NCBI RefSeq assembly: GCF_004521915.1
Contig: NZ_SDKD01000007.1
Location: 124,001-188,000 of the forward strand
DNA length: 64,000 nt
Direction of reading: 5' to 3'
From: Brevibacillus migulae
Lineage (GTDB): Bacteria > Bacillota > Bacilli > Brevibacillales > Brevibacillaceae
The notes below the pieces were generated by a model. The model was not told where the DNA came from. It was given only the letters and a program-made list of their open reading frames with translations, and searched no databases. Shown here one piece after another: positions 7,327 through 16,364 of the stretch. Each line of letters opens with the position of its first letter. Position 1 is the first letter of the stretch. A program made the translations under genes and the position numbers.

Positions 7327-8049
7327 TTACAGGACCTTCTCCAGGAATTGACGGGCCCGCTCACTTTTCGGTTGCTTGAAAAATTCTTGCGGAGATGCTT
7401 GTTCGACCAGACGGCCACCGTCAAGGAACCAGATCTGATCGGCAACTTCACGAGCAAAGCCCATCTCGTGGGTCACGATCGCCATCGTAATCCCGGTATG
7501 TGCCAGACCCTTCATGACCTCCAGCACCTCTTTCACCATCTCGGGGTCAAGCGCAGAGGTAGGCTCGTCAAACAGCATGATCTCCGGCTCCATCGCCAAC
7601 GAACGTGCGATCGCCACACGCTGCTTTTGCCCACCGGACAAGCGGGATGGATACACATCAGCCTTATCGGAAAGACCTACGCGAGCCAGCAGCTCCCGGC
7701 CTTTTTTCTCGGCCTGCTCCTTCGAGATGTTTTTGACCTTCATCGGCGCATACATCAGATTTTGCAGCACAGTCATATGCGGGAACAGGTGAAAATGCTG
7801 AAACACCATGCCGATTTTTTGACGAATCTTCATAATATCGGTCTTGCCTGAAGTAATGTCTTGACCGTCAACGTACACATGCCCTTTGGTTGGCACCTCC
7901 AACAGGTTCATGCACCGCAGCAGGGTGGATTTCCCCGATCCGGAAGGGCCGATAATCGCGATGACATCCCCTTTTCCGATCTCTGCGGAGATATCGTGGA
8001 GGACATCCAATTTGCCAAATGACTTCGACAGATTTTCTACTTTAATCAC
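7327..8049 (-). CDS. Polar amino acid ABC transporter, ATP-binding protein (GlnQ/TcyC type)
   Basis: ATPase that powers amino-acid uptake. The 240 residues have Walker A GPSGSGKST near residue 34, Q-loop MVFQHFHLFPHMTV, signature LSGGQKQRVAIARSLA, Walker B MLFDEPTSALDPEM and the switch histidine in VTHEMGFA. These features are characteristic of the polar amino-acid importer group. It overlaps the permease gene by 8 bp and is last of a three-gene unit: binding protein, permease, ATPase. The substrate could be glutamine, cystine, arginine or another polar amino acid; nothing here decides. Confidence 0.93.
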   Translation of the reverse strand: MIKVENLSKSFGKLDVLHDISAEIGKGDVIAIIGPSGSGKSTLLRCMNLLEVPTKGHVYVDGQDITSGKTDIMKIRQKIGMVFQHFHLFPHMTVLQNLMYAPMKVKNISKEQAEKKGRELLARVGLSDKADVYPSRLSGGQKQRVAIARSLAMEPEIMLFDEPTSALDPEMVKEVLEVMKGLAHTGITMAIVTHEMGFAREVADQIWFLDGGRLVEQASPQEFFKQPKSERARQFLEKVL

Positions 8050-8704
8050 TGCGACGCAACCTCCCCTCTACCATACGTGCGACCCAGGTAAGAATCATGA
8101 CCATCACGTAATAAAGTCCACCTGCCACCAAATACGGTGCAAAGTAGTTGAAGGTCGCACCTTTTACCACATTGGCTTGCTGCATAATATCTGCAACCCC
8201 AATGGTCGATACGAGAGCAGATTCCTTCAGCAACGCAATCGATTCATTGACCAATGCCGGCAGAATATTCTTGAATGCCTGCGGTAAAATGATGTCAAAC
8301 ATCATCCGGCGATATGGCACGCCGAGCGACATCGCTGCCTCCCGCTGCCCCTTATCGACTGCCATGATACCGGCACGGATTGTTTCCGAGATATAGGCAC
8401 CAGAATTAAGCGTAAAGGTAAGAACCGCTGCTTCGATTTGTGAGATGTTATAGCCAAACAACTGTGGGGTTGCAAAATATACGAAAGTAAGCTGCAAAAT
8501 CAGCGGAGTCCCGCGGAAAACCGAGGTATAGGCAACCGCGAGCCATTTCAACGGCTTGATATCCGAGATTTTGATGAGTGCTAACACCGAGCCCCATATA
8601 AAGCCAAAAACCGTAGAGAGAAGCGTGAATAATAATGTGACCTTTACCCCTTGAATAATAAAAGGGATATAGGGCACGATTTGTCCGAAATTCAGTAAAC
8701 CCAT
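8042..8704 (-). CDS. Polar amino acid ABC transporter, permease protein
   Basis: Membrane channel subunit of the importer. The 220-residue protein starts at the ATG at 8704, since AGGTGGG lies 8 nt upstream; earlier in-frame starts would be too close. About five helices are seen, with the His/Glu/Gln permease signature SVFRGTPLILQL and the EAA loop EAAMSLGVPYRRMMFDIILPQA that docks on the ATPase. It overlaps the ATPase gene by 8 bp and follows the binding-protein gene by about 40 bp. No partner permease is present, so it probably forms a homodimer. Confidence 0.92.
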   Translation of the reverse strand: MGLLNFGQIVPYIPFIIQGVKVTLLFTLLSTVFGFIWGSVLALIKISDIKPLKWLAVAYTSVFRGTPLILQLTFVYFATPQLFGYNISQIEAAVLTFTLNSGAYISETIRAGIMAVDKGQREAAMSLGVPYRRMMFDIILPQAFKNILPALVNESIALLKESALVSTIGVADIMQQANVVKGATFNYFAPYLVAGGLYYVMVMILTWVARMVEGRLRRSD

Positions 8705-8743
8705 GCCCATACCCACCTATCTAGAAAATATCAGCTAGTCCGC

Positions 8744-9574
8744 TTATTCCCCGAACCATTTCTTGATCAGTTTTTCCATCTCGCCATTTTCTTGCATTTT
8801 CTTGATGACATTGTTGAACTCTTCCACATGCTCGGAGCCTTTCGGGAAGGCAACAGCGGAGCCATTGTCACCAGCGTCTGGCAAAGTGTTGAACTGCAGT
8901 TCTGGGTTGTTTGCGACAAAGCCTTTTGCCACAGTATCTTCAATAATCGCAGCGTCAATACGGCCTGTTTTAATCTCTTGCACCATCTCGCCGATTTTGT
9001 TCAGGGAAGTGATTTGCATACCTGGGATGGTTTTTGCCATTTCTTTGGCGTCACCCTCTTGAATGGAGCCGAGCTGCACCACTACTTTTTTGTTCGCCAG
9101 ATCCTCAGGCTTGGTGATATTGCTGTCCTTTTTGGAGACAATCGTGTTTCTCGCTTCATAATAGATCGCGGAGAAATCTGCGTTTTGCAGACGTTCAGGT
9201 TTTGGTGTCATACCTGCCATGACAAAATCGGCACGTTTGGATTGCAGCGCCGGAATCAGACCGTCGAAGTTCATATCTTGTATTTCGATTTCATAGCCCA
9301 GCTCTTTCCCGATATAGTTGGCGATATCGACGTCAAAGCCAACAATTTTATCTTGTCCGCTGGAGAGATCGTGGAATTCGTACGGCGGATAGTCTGCAGA
9401 TGTCGCCATTACGAGTTTTTTGGTTGCTCCGGATGGTTGTGCTTGATCCGCTGCAGGAGCAGGCTGCCCTGCTTGTCCCGCATTATTTTGTCCACCTGCG
9501 CCACAGCCTGCCAATACACCGACAGCCAGCACGGAAGTCATGGCAATCGCCAACATGGATTTCATTTTTTTCAT
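8744..9574 (-). CDS. Polar amino acid ABC transporter, substrate-binding lipoprotein
   Basis: Extracellular receptor of the importer. It starts MKKMKSML at 9574, supported by GGGGGAAC 11 nt upstream. A signal peptide ends in the lipobox LAGC (about residue 22-25), followed by a Gly/Gln/Pro/Ala-rich linker. The mature part is a type II binding protein with family motifs ADYPPYEF, GFDVDIANYIGKELG, FDGLIPALQSKRADFVMAGMT and VVVQLGSIQEG. The 276-residue length is normal. Close relatives bind cystine, glutamine or arginine; the residues seen do not settle the substrate. Confidence 0.93.
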   Translation of the reverse strand: MKKMKSMLAIAMTSVLAVGVLAGCGAGGQNNAGQAGQPAPAADQAQPSGATKKLVMATSADYPPYEFHDLSSGQDKIVGFDVDIANYIGKELGYEIEIQDMNFDGLIPALQSKRADFVMAGMTPKPERLQNADFSAIYYEARNTIVSKKDSNITKPEDLANKKVVVQLGSIQEGDAKEMAKTIPGMQITSLNKIGEMVQEIKTGRIDAAIIEDTVAKGFVANNPELQFNTLPDAGDNGSAVAFPKGSEHVEEFNNVIKKMQENGEMEKLIKKWFGE

Positions 9575-9931
9575 GATAGAGTTCCCCCTGTGTCTTTTAT
9601 TTTGTGAGTTGTTTTTCCATAAAACAGAAACGATCAATATGATTTCGTATGTTTATCCAAAATGACTTATACAACACACAATTGCTATTTTACTCTGCAT
9701 AAAAAATATTTCAACTGTATTTTTTCTCATTGGAGAAAATCGCATTTTTCAGTCTATTCACCGAATGCATATTGTCGATCACCCCTAAGATTTATATTAT
9801 CAATCAACCGTCTTCTATTAGTAGTATGTCCCTTTATCCACTGCTGCACAAAGTAAATTGCATAACCATTTTTATCCGATGCGCTGTATGATAGTCTAAG
9901 AACAACAGACACACCAATCTGGAGGCAAAAC
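9575..9931. other. Divergent intergenic region between amino-acid transporter and M20 peptidase
   Basis: This AT-rich gap of 357 bp holds the minus-strand promoter of the transporter (see 9687-9714) and the leader of the peptidase, ending in TCTGGAGGCAAAAC before its ATG. I saw no convincing riboswitch, repeat or small gene in it. Confidence 0.5.
9687..9714 (-). promoter_or_regulatory. Probable promoter of the amino-acid ABC transporter unit
   Basis: TTGAAA and TAAAAT on the minus strand are spaced 16 bp apart, about 110 bp before the binding-protein start. Confidence 0.5.
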
Positions 9932-11062
9932 ATGACAAGCAATTGGACTAGTTATTTTCAGGCTAAGCTAGATACCATCATGGAAGAATTTCGTTATTAT
10001 GTGGAGCATGAAACTCCTACCCATAATAAAGAAGCTGTCGATCGGCTCGGTGCCGTCATCGCGGAACGCTTCCGTTCTCTCGGTTGTGAAGTAACGACTA
10101 TCCCCCAGTCTACATACGGTGATCAGCTGCGGATTGAGTACGGCACTGGCGAAGAACAAATCCTGATTCTCGGCCACTTTGACACCGTCAAGGAGATTGG
10201 CACACTGAAAACCGAGCCTTGGCGAATCGAGGACGGCAAGGTGTACGGACCTGGCACATACGACATGAAATCGGGCATTATTTTTAGCTACTATGCGCTG
10301 AAAGCGATCATCGAAGAAAAGCTGCCTTTGCATAAAAAGCTGGTCTTTTTCTGGAATACGGATGAAGAAGTCGGAAGCCCCTCCTCCCAGGAGCTCATCA
10401 AGGAGGAAGCCAAAAAGAGTGCGCTTTCCTTGGTCATCGAGCCTTCTTACGGAGCCGGAGATCTGAAAACAAGCCGTAAAGGCGGCGGCGACTTTCTCCT
10501 CCGCGTGCGCGGAAAAGCTGCACATGCGGGAAATGACCATGCAAAAGGGGTCAATGCGATCGAAGAGATGGCGCATCAGATCCTGAAAATTCAGGGTTTT
10601 ACCAAGTACGAAGCAGGAACAACGCTGTCTGTCGGCACTATCAAAGGCGGTACGGTCTCCAATGTGGTCCCTGACTATGCCGAGGCCGAAGTCGATTTTC
10701 GGGTAAGCACGATTGAGGAAGGCGAGCGGATCATCGCAGCCATGAAAAGTCTGACTCCGGTCCTCCCGGGAGCCGAGCTCGAAGTGGTGCTTTCCAGCAA
10801 TAAACCGCCAATGGAGCGCACAGCAGCGACAGAGCAGCTATTTCTCCACGCGAAAGCACAAGCCGCATTGGAAGGCATGGAACTGAAAGAAATTGGCGTA
10901 GGAGGCACAAGCGATGGCAATTTTGCAGCGGCAGTAGGCATCCCCGTCCTCGACGGAATCGGTCCGGTGGGGGATGGCGCACATGCCCCTCATGAACATG
11001 TCGTGGTGGAGCAAATCGCCCCGCGGATTGCCTTGCTCCTGCGACTGTTGACGACATTGTAG
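9932..11062 (+). CDS. M20 family metallopeptidase (glutamate carboxypeptidase-like)
   Basis: Cytoplasmic zinc amidohydrolase of the M20/CPG2 group. The 376 residues show the metal ligand motif GHFDTV (~residues 91-96), the bridging aspartate in GTYDMKSGI, the general-base pair in TDEEVGSP and the later metal aspartate/glutamate in VVIEPSYGAG. A dimerisation domain fills residues ~180-290 (KAAHAGNDHAKGVNAI), and the last motif GGTSDGNF and HAPHE are present. The likely reaction is removal of a terminal glutamate or hydrolysis of a short peptide or acyl-amino acid; the true substrate is unknown. It has its own leader and is divergent from the amino-acid transporter, which may take up its products. 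Confidence 0.87.
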   Translation: MTSNWTSYFQAKLDTIMEEFRYYVEHETPTHNKEAVDRLGAVIAERFRSLGCEVTTIPQSTYGDQLRIEYGTGEEQILILGHFDTVKEIGTLKTEPWRIEDGKVYGPGTYDMKSGIIFSYYALKAIIEEKLPLHKKLVFFWNTDEEVGSPSSQELIKEEAKKSALSLVIEPSYGAGDLKTSRKGGGDFLLRVRGKAAHAGNDHAKGVNAIEEMAHQILKIQGFTKYEAGTTLSVGTIKGGTVSNVVPDYAEAEVDFRVSTIEEGERIIAAMKSLTPVLPGAELEVVLSSNKPPMERTAATEQLFLHAKAQAALEGMELKEIGVGGTSDGNFAAAVGIPVLDGIGPVGDGAHAPHEHVVVEQIAPRIALLLRLLTTL

Positions 11063-11107
11063 GCATCGTTTTATATGAGATACAATGGTGTTATGGAGGT
11101 GTTGGAG

Positions 11108-11683
11108 TTGAGCAAGCCACTCGAAAGAATGAATCGACGGTATACCTTCCAAGATTACCTTGCCTGGGATGATCAGGAGCGCTGGGAACTTATTGAGGGC
11201 GTTCCTAGCAGCATGACCCATTCTCCCTCTCCAGAACACCAACGTATTAGCGGTGAGTTATTTTTTCAGTTTCGGTCCTATTTGCACGGAAAAGAGTGCC
11301 AAGTGTTTTTTGCACCCTTCGACGTTAGATTGCCTGAGTTGAATGAATCTGATGGTCTGAGCAGCAACGTGGTCCAGCCGGATCTTTTGGTCATCTGCGA
11401 TCCAAACAAAATCGACGAGCGTGGGTGTAAAGGGGCACCGGACTTCATTATCGAGATCCTTTCCCCTGCAACCGCTAAAAAAGACATCACCGTCAAGCTT
11501 CGGCTTTACGAACGTTTCCAGGTGAAAGAATACTGGATTGTAGACCCAGCCAATCAATATGTTCAAGTGTATCTGCTCAAGGATGGCGGCTATTCATCTC
11601 CCGTAATCTATTCCAAGGAAGAGCAAATTCCGGTACAGCTTTTCTCCGATCTGACCATCGAGTTAAGCCAAATATTCCCTTAG
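11108..11683 (+). CDS. Uma2 family (DUF820) putative restriction-fold nuclease
   Basis: A 191-residue protein with the Uma2/PD-(D/E)XK fold features: ELIEGVP near the N-terminus, HQRISGELFFQF, the catalytic-like aspartate in VVQPDLLVI, EILSPATAKKD and the KLRLYERFQVKEYWIVDP stretch. The family is most numerous in cyanobacteria; its biological role is unsettled. I place the start at TTG 11108 because GGAGGTG lies 6 nt upstream and would otherwise be inside the frame. It is followed by a strong terminator and may be co-transcribed with the M20 peptidase 45 bp upstream, though no functional link is apparent. Confidence 0.82.
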   Translation: MSKPLERMNRRYTFQDYLAWDDQERWELIEGVPSSMTHSPSPEHQRISGELFFQFRSYLHGKECQVFFAPFDVRLPELNESDGLSSNVVQPDLLVICDPNKIDERGCKGAPDFIIEILSPATAKKDITVKLRLYERFQVKEYWIVDPANQYVQVYLLKDGGYSSPVIYSKEEQIPVQLFSDLTIELSQIFP

Positions 11684-11689
11684 CAAACC

Positions 11690-11720
11690 GCCGTCAGTTA
11701 TTCTGACGGCTTGTTTTTTT
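11690..11720 (+). terminator. Terminator after the Uma2 gene
   Basis: GCCGTCAG and CTGACGGC arms around ATTAT-type loop, followed by TTGTTTTTTT. Confidence 0.92.
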
Positions 11721-11843
11721 GCCTGCGCATCCTTACGCATCATGAGTCATTTACTCGCATCATGAAAAAACAGCCGTATGTCTCCCCGGTTAAAATACCA
11801 ACCTAAGATGACAACCTTGATCATGTTAGGAGCTGACTGTAAG

Positions 11844-12695
11844 ATGTTTTTTTATACGGAAAAACTCATTAACCCGGTAGTTCCCGACCAACCAGATCCC
11901 CAAGCAGCCAGAGTCATGCAAGAAATACTGGGTGGACACTTTGGCGAAATGCGCACGATGATGCAGTTCTCTTTCCAAAGCGCGAACTTCCGAGGCAACG
12001 CAACCCAGTACCGCGATCTGATCAAAGGCGTTTTTATTGAGGAAATCAGCCATGTTGAGCTCGTCCAGCATACGATCAATCAGCTGCTGACGGGGTCCGA
12101 TTCCGCGCCGCCAAAAGATGAAGCTGCGCCAATGAACAATGCGGTGAACAGCGCGAATCCGCATCACTTTATCATTGGTGCCCAAAGCTCATTGCCTGTA
12201 GATGCTGCCGGCAACCCGTGGAATGGCTCCTGGGTATACAGCCATGGCAATCTGATCAGCGATTTGCTGGACAACGTTGTGCTGGAAGCAACCGGTACCC
12301 TGCAAAAATCTCGCCTGTACGAGATGAGCACCAATCAAACCTTCCGCGAAACCTTGGCGTTTTTGATGGTGCGCGATAATGCCCATCAGAACGCATTCAC
12401 AAAAGCTTTGGAGACATTGGGAGTTAACTGGGGAAAAGTCATTCCCGTCCCTGAAATCGACATTACCAAATTCCCAGAGTGCCGCAAATACATGGACGCG
12501 GGACTCCATAATGCGCAATTCAACTTCCGCATGGATCCAACACGTATTGCAGAAATCTTCTCCGGCACCTCTCCTAGCCGCAGCGGAGGCAATTTGTCCG
12601 TCATTGATCCTCCTGCAGGAGCCCCAGTCCCCGTGCTGCCTGAGCTTGAGATTGAAAGCAGCCCTGGACTGCCAAAAGAGCTTGCCATGGTTTGA
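11844..12695 (+). CDS. Manganese (non-haem) catalase
   Basis: Dimanganese catalase that splits hydrogen peroxide into water and oxygen. The 283 residues start MFFYTEKLINPV; the preceding in-frame codons lack a ribosome site, while AGGAG lies 11-12 nt before this ATG. The ferritin-like four-helix core carries glutamate/histidine ligands, including the EEISHVELV motif (~residue 65) and the second-helix pair around NVVLEATG and RDNAHQNAF. The C-terminal Pro/Gly-rich tail (from about SGTSPSRSGG) is typical of manganese catalases of Bacillales, several of which are spore-coat proteins. It stands alone between two terminators. Confidence 0.92.
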   Translation: MFFYTEKLINPVVPDQPDPQAARVMQEILGGHFGEMRTMMQFSFQSANFRGNATQYRDLIKGVFIEEISHVELVQHTINQLLTGSDSAPPKDEAAPMNNAVNSANPHHFIIGAQSSLPVDAAGNPWNGSWVYSHGNLISDLLDNVVLEATGTLQKSRLYEMSTNQTFRETLAFLMVRDNAHQNAFTKALETLGVNWGKVIPVPEIDITKFPECRKYMDAGLHNAQFNFRMDPTRIAEIFSGTSPSRSGGNLSVIDPPAGAPVPVLPELEIESSPGLPKELAMV

Positions 12696-12716
12696 GTCTA
12701 GCCTCGGTATAGATAC

Positions 12717-12800
12717 GTGGAAAACTTGGCTACGCCAAAACTTTGACGGAGCTTAGTTGCTCCTATGGTGATAGGAATTTTTAACATTCCTATCGAAGAA
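12717..12800 (+). repeat. Dispersed two-hairpin repeat, copy D
   Basis: Starts GGAAAACTTGGCTACGCCAA, has GACGGAGCTTAGTTG and CCTATG, and ends in a perfect 9-bp hairpin GATAGGAAT/ATTCCTATC. It directly abuts the minus-strand terminator of the rpe operon. Confidence 0.8.
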
Positions 12801-12802
12801 GC

Positions 12803-12842
12803 AAAAAAACAGGCAGTGCTACTTGTTAGCACTGCCTGTTCT
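12803..12842 (-). terminator. Terminator of the yicC-to-rpe operon
   Basis: On the minus strand AACAGGCAGTGCTAA and TAGCACTGCCTGTT pair around a short loop and are followed by TTTTTTGC. It lies 12 bp after the rpe stop. Confidence 0.9.
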
Positions 12843-12854
12843 TCTATCTGTTGC

Positions 12855-13502
12855 CTAGCCGCGAATCGCCGCGATCGCCTGTGCTCGATCCGGCTGGTTG
12901 AACACGGCATTTCCTGCCACCAACACGGTCGCACCCGCCGCTTCGCATAGACGAGCAGTCTCCGGGTTTACCCCGCCATCAATCTCGATGTCCACATGGG
13001 AGAGACCTCTTTCATCCAGCATGCCGCGAAGCGCCTTTACCTTTTGCAAGACGCCAGGAATAAACTTTTGCCCGCCGAATCCCGGATTGACAGTCATCAG
13101 CAATACGAGATCAAGCTCATCCAGTATCGATTCGATGGTGACGAGCGGTGTCGCCGGGTTCAGTACAACCCCTGCTTTGACCCCCTGCTCTTTGATCAGA
13201 TGGATCGTTCTGTGCAGATGACGGCATGCTTCCTGATGGACCGTGATATAATCTGCCCCGCTTTTCGCAAACTGCGGGATGTACCGATCCGGCTCTTCGA
13301 TCATCAAGTGAACATCCAGCGGCAGCTTGGTGACCGGACGAATCGCATCCACAACCAGCGGGCCGATCGTGATATTGGGCACAAACATCCCATCCATCAC
13401 GTCAACATGAATCCAGTCCGCTCCTCCTCGTTCTACATCTTGAATCTCCGCTCCCAATCGGGCAAAGTCAGCCGATAGGATAGATGGCGCAACTTTTACC
13501 AT
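12855..13502 (-). CDS. rpe: Ribulose-phosphate 3-epimerase
   Basis: Interconverts ribulose-5-phosphate and xylulose-5-phosphate in the pentose phosphate pathway. The 215-residue TIM barrel starts [31 protein letters not shown] lies just upstream. Metal and catalytic residues are in [25 protein letters not shown] and the conserved [22 protein letters not shown] completes the set. The start overlaps the rsgA stop by 7 bp, so the pair is translationally coupled. In B. subtilis rpe is followed by thiN; here the operon ends after rpe. Confidence 0.96.
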   Translation of the reverse strand: MVKVAPSILSADFARLGAEIQDVERGGADWIHVDVMDGMFVPNITIGPLVVDAIRPVTKLPLDVHLMIEEPDRYIPQFAKSGADYITVHQEACRHLHRTIHLIKEQGVKAGVVLNPATPLVTIESILDELDLVLLMTVNPGFGGQKFIPGVLQKVKALRGMLDERGLSHVDIEIDGGVNPETARLCEAAGATVLVAGNAVFNQPDRAQAIAAIRG

Positions 13503-14386
13503 GGTCTGTTCCTCCGTTGGTATTCTTTTAGTTCCTCTGTAAATTGCTTGTAGTGCTCGTAGCGTTCTGCCACGATCTCCCCTGACTCGACTGCTTCCCT
13601 TACAGCGCAGCCCGGCTCGCTTAAATGCAAGCAGCCGCGGAATTTGCACTGATCTGCGACCTGCTCAAAATCACGGAAGGAATGAGCCAGATCAAGCTCA
13701 CTTAACCCGATAAACTCCAGGGAGCTAAACCCTGGTGTATCTGCCACATAGCCCCCCTCAGGCAAAGGGATCAGCTCCACATGCCGTGTGGTATGGCGGC
13801 CGCGTCCCAACTTCTGGCTGACATCACCCGTCTGCAGCTGCATATCCGGGAACAGCAAGTTGATCAAGGAGGATTTTCCTACCCCCGATTGGCCGGCAAA
13901 CACCGAAATGGCGTCCTTCAGCTCGTGGCGAAGCTGCTCAATTCCTCGCAGGTCCCGCTTGGAGGTGGGGAGCACGCGATACCCCACCTTCTCATAGCGA
14001 TCGATAACCGCCGCCACTTCTTCGTCGGATACCAGATCCGCCTTGGATAGCACGATCACCGCATCAATTCCTGCATGCTCCGTGTGAACCAGAAATTTAT
14101 CCAGAAGCAACGGGCTAAACCCAGGCTCCTGCATGGAGAAAACGAGAATCGCTTGATCAACGTTAGAAACGGGAGGACGAAGCAGCTCGTTTTTGCGCTC
14201 ACTCACCTGCATGACATATCCTTCCGTCTCGCTGACGGACTCATAGACGACCCAGTCTCCGACAAGCGGATTCACCTTCGCGTCCTTTTTCTTGAAAAGG
14301 CCACGTGCTCGGCATTGGATCACTTGGTCACCGTCCGCAACGTAGTAAAAACCGCTTAACGCTTTCACAATCCGGCCTTCCGGCAT
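13496..14386 (-). CDS. rsgA: Ribosome small subunit-dependent GTPase RsgA
   Basis: Circularly permuted GTPase that helps mature the 30S subunit. An N-terminal OB fold (~residues 1-70) is followed by the permuted G motifs: G4 LSKADL (~135), G1 [10 protein letters not shown] (~165), G3 DTPGFSSL (~217). The C-terminal zinc knuckle is [14 protein letters not shown]. The length of 296 is normal. The gene overlaps rpe and follows prkC by 17 bp, the same order as in B. subtilis, where RsgA (CpgA) is a substrate of the PrkC kinase. Confidence 0.96.
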   Translation of the reverse strand: MPEGRIVKALSGFYYVADGDQVIQCRARGLFKKKDAKVNPLVGDWVVYESVSETEGYVMQVSERKNELLRPPVSNVDQAILVFSMQEPGFSPLLLDKFLVHTEHAGIDAVIVLSKADLVSDEEVAAVIDRYEKVGYRVLPTSKRDLRGIEQLRHELKDAISVFAGQSGVGKSSLINLLFPDMQLQTGDVSQKLGRGRHTTRHVELIPLPEGGYVADTPGFSSLEFIGLSELDLAHSFRDFEQVADQCKFRGCLHLSEPGCAVREAVESGEIVAERYEHYKQFTEELKEYQRRNRPW

Positions 14387-14403
14387 TCCATTCCCTCCAT
14401 CGT

Positions 14404-16359
14404 TTAAGGTATATCATCATAACTAATCGTACGGGTTTGGACAGGAACCTTCTCATCGCCCATGTACACTTCAATGGTCGCAGTGCGCTTTTCCGGCGAG
14501 AGAATGATCGGCACCTGGTATTCCATACTCGAACTGATTTGTTCATTGACAACCTGCTGTTTATCCCCTCGTGCATCTGTCACCAAAATGCGGACACGTT
14601 TCTCCCTGTCCCCGTCATACTCAACCAAAACGGGTTCCATCCCGATTTTGGCATCGCTCGGGTAGCTGCCATTGCTGACCTGAAGGGGAACGTCCCTGCC
14701 TGCCTCGACCTTCATATTCGGCGTAAACGGAAGCGTAGAGACGACAATGCCGCTTTCCTCCGTGAGATAGGTAGGCACCTGAGTGATTTCGCCCACTTTC
14801 AAGCCCAGCTGGAACAGCCTCACCTTGGCTTCTTCCTCAGTCAACCCCTTCAGATCAGGCAATTCCACAAATTTCTTGCCTTTGCTGATCGTCAGTTTGA
14901 CCGTAGTTTCGCTTGGCACAATCTTTTCACCCGCAGCCGGGACCTGTTCAATCACCACACCTGGAGGAGCCGTTTCGTCCTCTTTTTCCTCAAAGGTGTT
15001 TTCCGTAACGGTAAACCCTTTAAGCTTCAGCTGCTGCTCGGCAAGCGAGCGCGATTGGCTCATCAGGTTCGGCATTTCCTCCAGTTTCTTCCCTTTACTC
15101 ACCACAAGCAGCACTTTCGCATTTTCCTTCAGCCGCATCGGTGGCGCAGGGTCTTGACTGATGACCGAACCCGCCTCGATTGTATTGCTGAATTGCTCCT
15201 GCCTTTCGGGCACCAAATGAGCTTCCTTAATCTTTGCCTCCGCAATTTGAACCGGTGTCCCAACGACATGTGGAACATCAATCTCCGGAACCTCAAAAAG
15301 CTGCTGGACGAGATTAAAGCCAAAAAGCGCAAGAATCACGAACAACCCGAGCGCAGCCGTCCAAACAATCGCCCGCACCCACCAGCGCTTTTTCCCGTTT
15401 TCATCTTCCTCCGTTTGCGGACCTTTTCGATAATGCTCCCGATCAGACTGAGCCTGCCCGAGCATATCCTCCGTGATTCGCGGATAGACCCGTGTCTGCT
15501 CTTCATCCACAGGAAACTCGATCTTCTGTTCATTCTGCCGCTCCGGTGACAGGCACGTTTCCAGATCGGTCAGCATCTCCAGGGCTGAGCCGTACCGCAA
15601 AAACGGATCCTTGACCAAAGCTTTCAGGATGATGTTTTCCACGCTTTGCGGGATGCGCGGATTGATCTCTCGCGGATCTGTCAGCGGATCCTGCAAATGC
15701 TTCAGCGCCACCGTAATCGGCGAATCTCCGGAGAAAGGCAGCTGTCCTGTCACCATTTCGTACAAGACGATTCCCAATGAATAAATATCCGATTTCTCCG
15801 CGGTGAACCCGCCTCGCGCCTGCTCAGGCGAAAAGTAATGGACCGAGCCGAGGACGGAATTGGTATGCGTGATCGTCGCGGAGGTGGCCGCACGTGCGAT
15901 ACCAAAATCGGTTACCTTGACTCTGCCGTTGTTGCCGATCAAGATGTTATGAGGCTTGATATCGCGATGAATAATTTTGTTTTGATGGGCATGCTCCAAC
16001 GCGTCGCATACTTGGACAGCGATACGTATGGCTTCCTCGATCGGCAGTGCACCGTGCTGGTTGATCAAATCCTTCAGTGTCTGGCCTTCTATGTATTCCA
16101 TCACGATATAGTGGGTATCCTCATCCTGTCCAACGTCATACACACTGACTACATTGGGATGAGACAGACTGGCAACAGCTTGCGCTTCGCGACGAAACCG
16201 ATTGATAAAATCTTCATCGATTCCGAATTGCGGCCGGAGTACTTTTACGGCAACCGGACGGTGCAAGAGCAAATCCTTTGCCTTGTATACGATAGCCATA
16301 CCGCCTCCGCCGACGCGTTCTTCCAGCTGATAACGTCCGCCTAAACGCTGACCTACCAT
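14404..16359 (-). CDS. prkC: PASTA-domain serine/threonine protein kinase PrkC
   Basis: Membrane receptor kinase that senses muropeptides and lipid II and phosphorylates cytoplasmic proteins. The 651 residues show an intact kinase domain: glycine loop GGGGMA (17-22), Lys39 in VAVKV, HRDIKPHN with catalytic Asp133, DFG at 151-153 and APE-like SPEQ. A transmembrane helix lies at ~327-353. Three PASTA repeats follow (about 360-425, 426-495, 496-565), starting at VPHVVG, MPNLMS and LPDLKG, and then a C-terminal beta-rich tail. It is coupled to its phosphatase gene prpC 5 bp upstream. All catalytic residues are present. Confidence 0.96.
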   Translation of the reverse strand: MVGQRLGGRYQLEERVGGGGMAIVYKAKDLLLHRPVAVKVLRPQFGIDEDFINRFRREAQAVASLSHPNVVSVYDVGQDEDTHYIVMEYIEGQTLKDLINQHGALPIEEAIRIAVQVCDALEHAHQNKIIHRDIKPHNILIGNNGRVKVTDFGIARAATSATITHTNSVLGSVHYFSPEQARGGFTAEKSDIYSLGIVLYEMVTGQLPFSGDSPITVALKHLQDPLTDPREINPRIPQSVENIILKALVKDPFLRYGSALEMLTDLETCLSPERQNEQKIEFPVDEEQTRVYPRITEDMLGQAQSDREHYRKGPQTEEDENGKKRWWVRAIVWTAALGLFVILALFGFNLVQQLFEVPEIDVPHVVGTPVQIAEAKIKEAHLVPERQEQFSNTIEAGSVISQDPAPPMRLKENAKVLLVVSKGKKLEEMPNLMSQSRSLAEQQLKLKGFTVTENTFEEKEDETAPPGVVIEQVPAAGEKIVPSETTVKLTISKGKKFVELPDLKGLTEEEAKVRLFQLGLKVGEITQVPTYLTEESGIVVSTLPFTPNMKVEAGRDVPLQVSNGSYPSDAKIGMEPVLVEYDGDREKRVRILVTDARGDKQQVVNEQISSSMEYQVPIILSPEKRTATIEVYMGDEKVPVQTRTISYDDIP

Positions 16360-16364
16360 CTACC

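Noticed and set aside
14305-15549. Long open frame (414 codons, plus strand) opposite prkC
   Set aside because: It lies entirely antisense to the rsgA/prkC genes, whose motifs are complete, has no ribosome site and no recognisable protein features.
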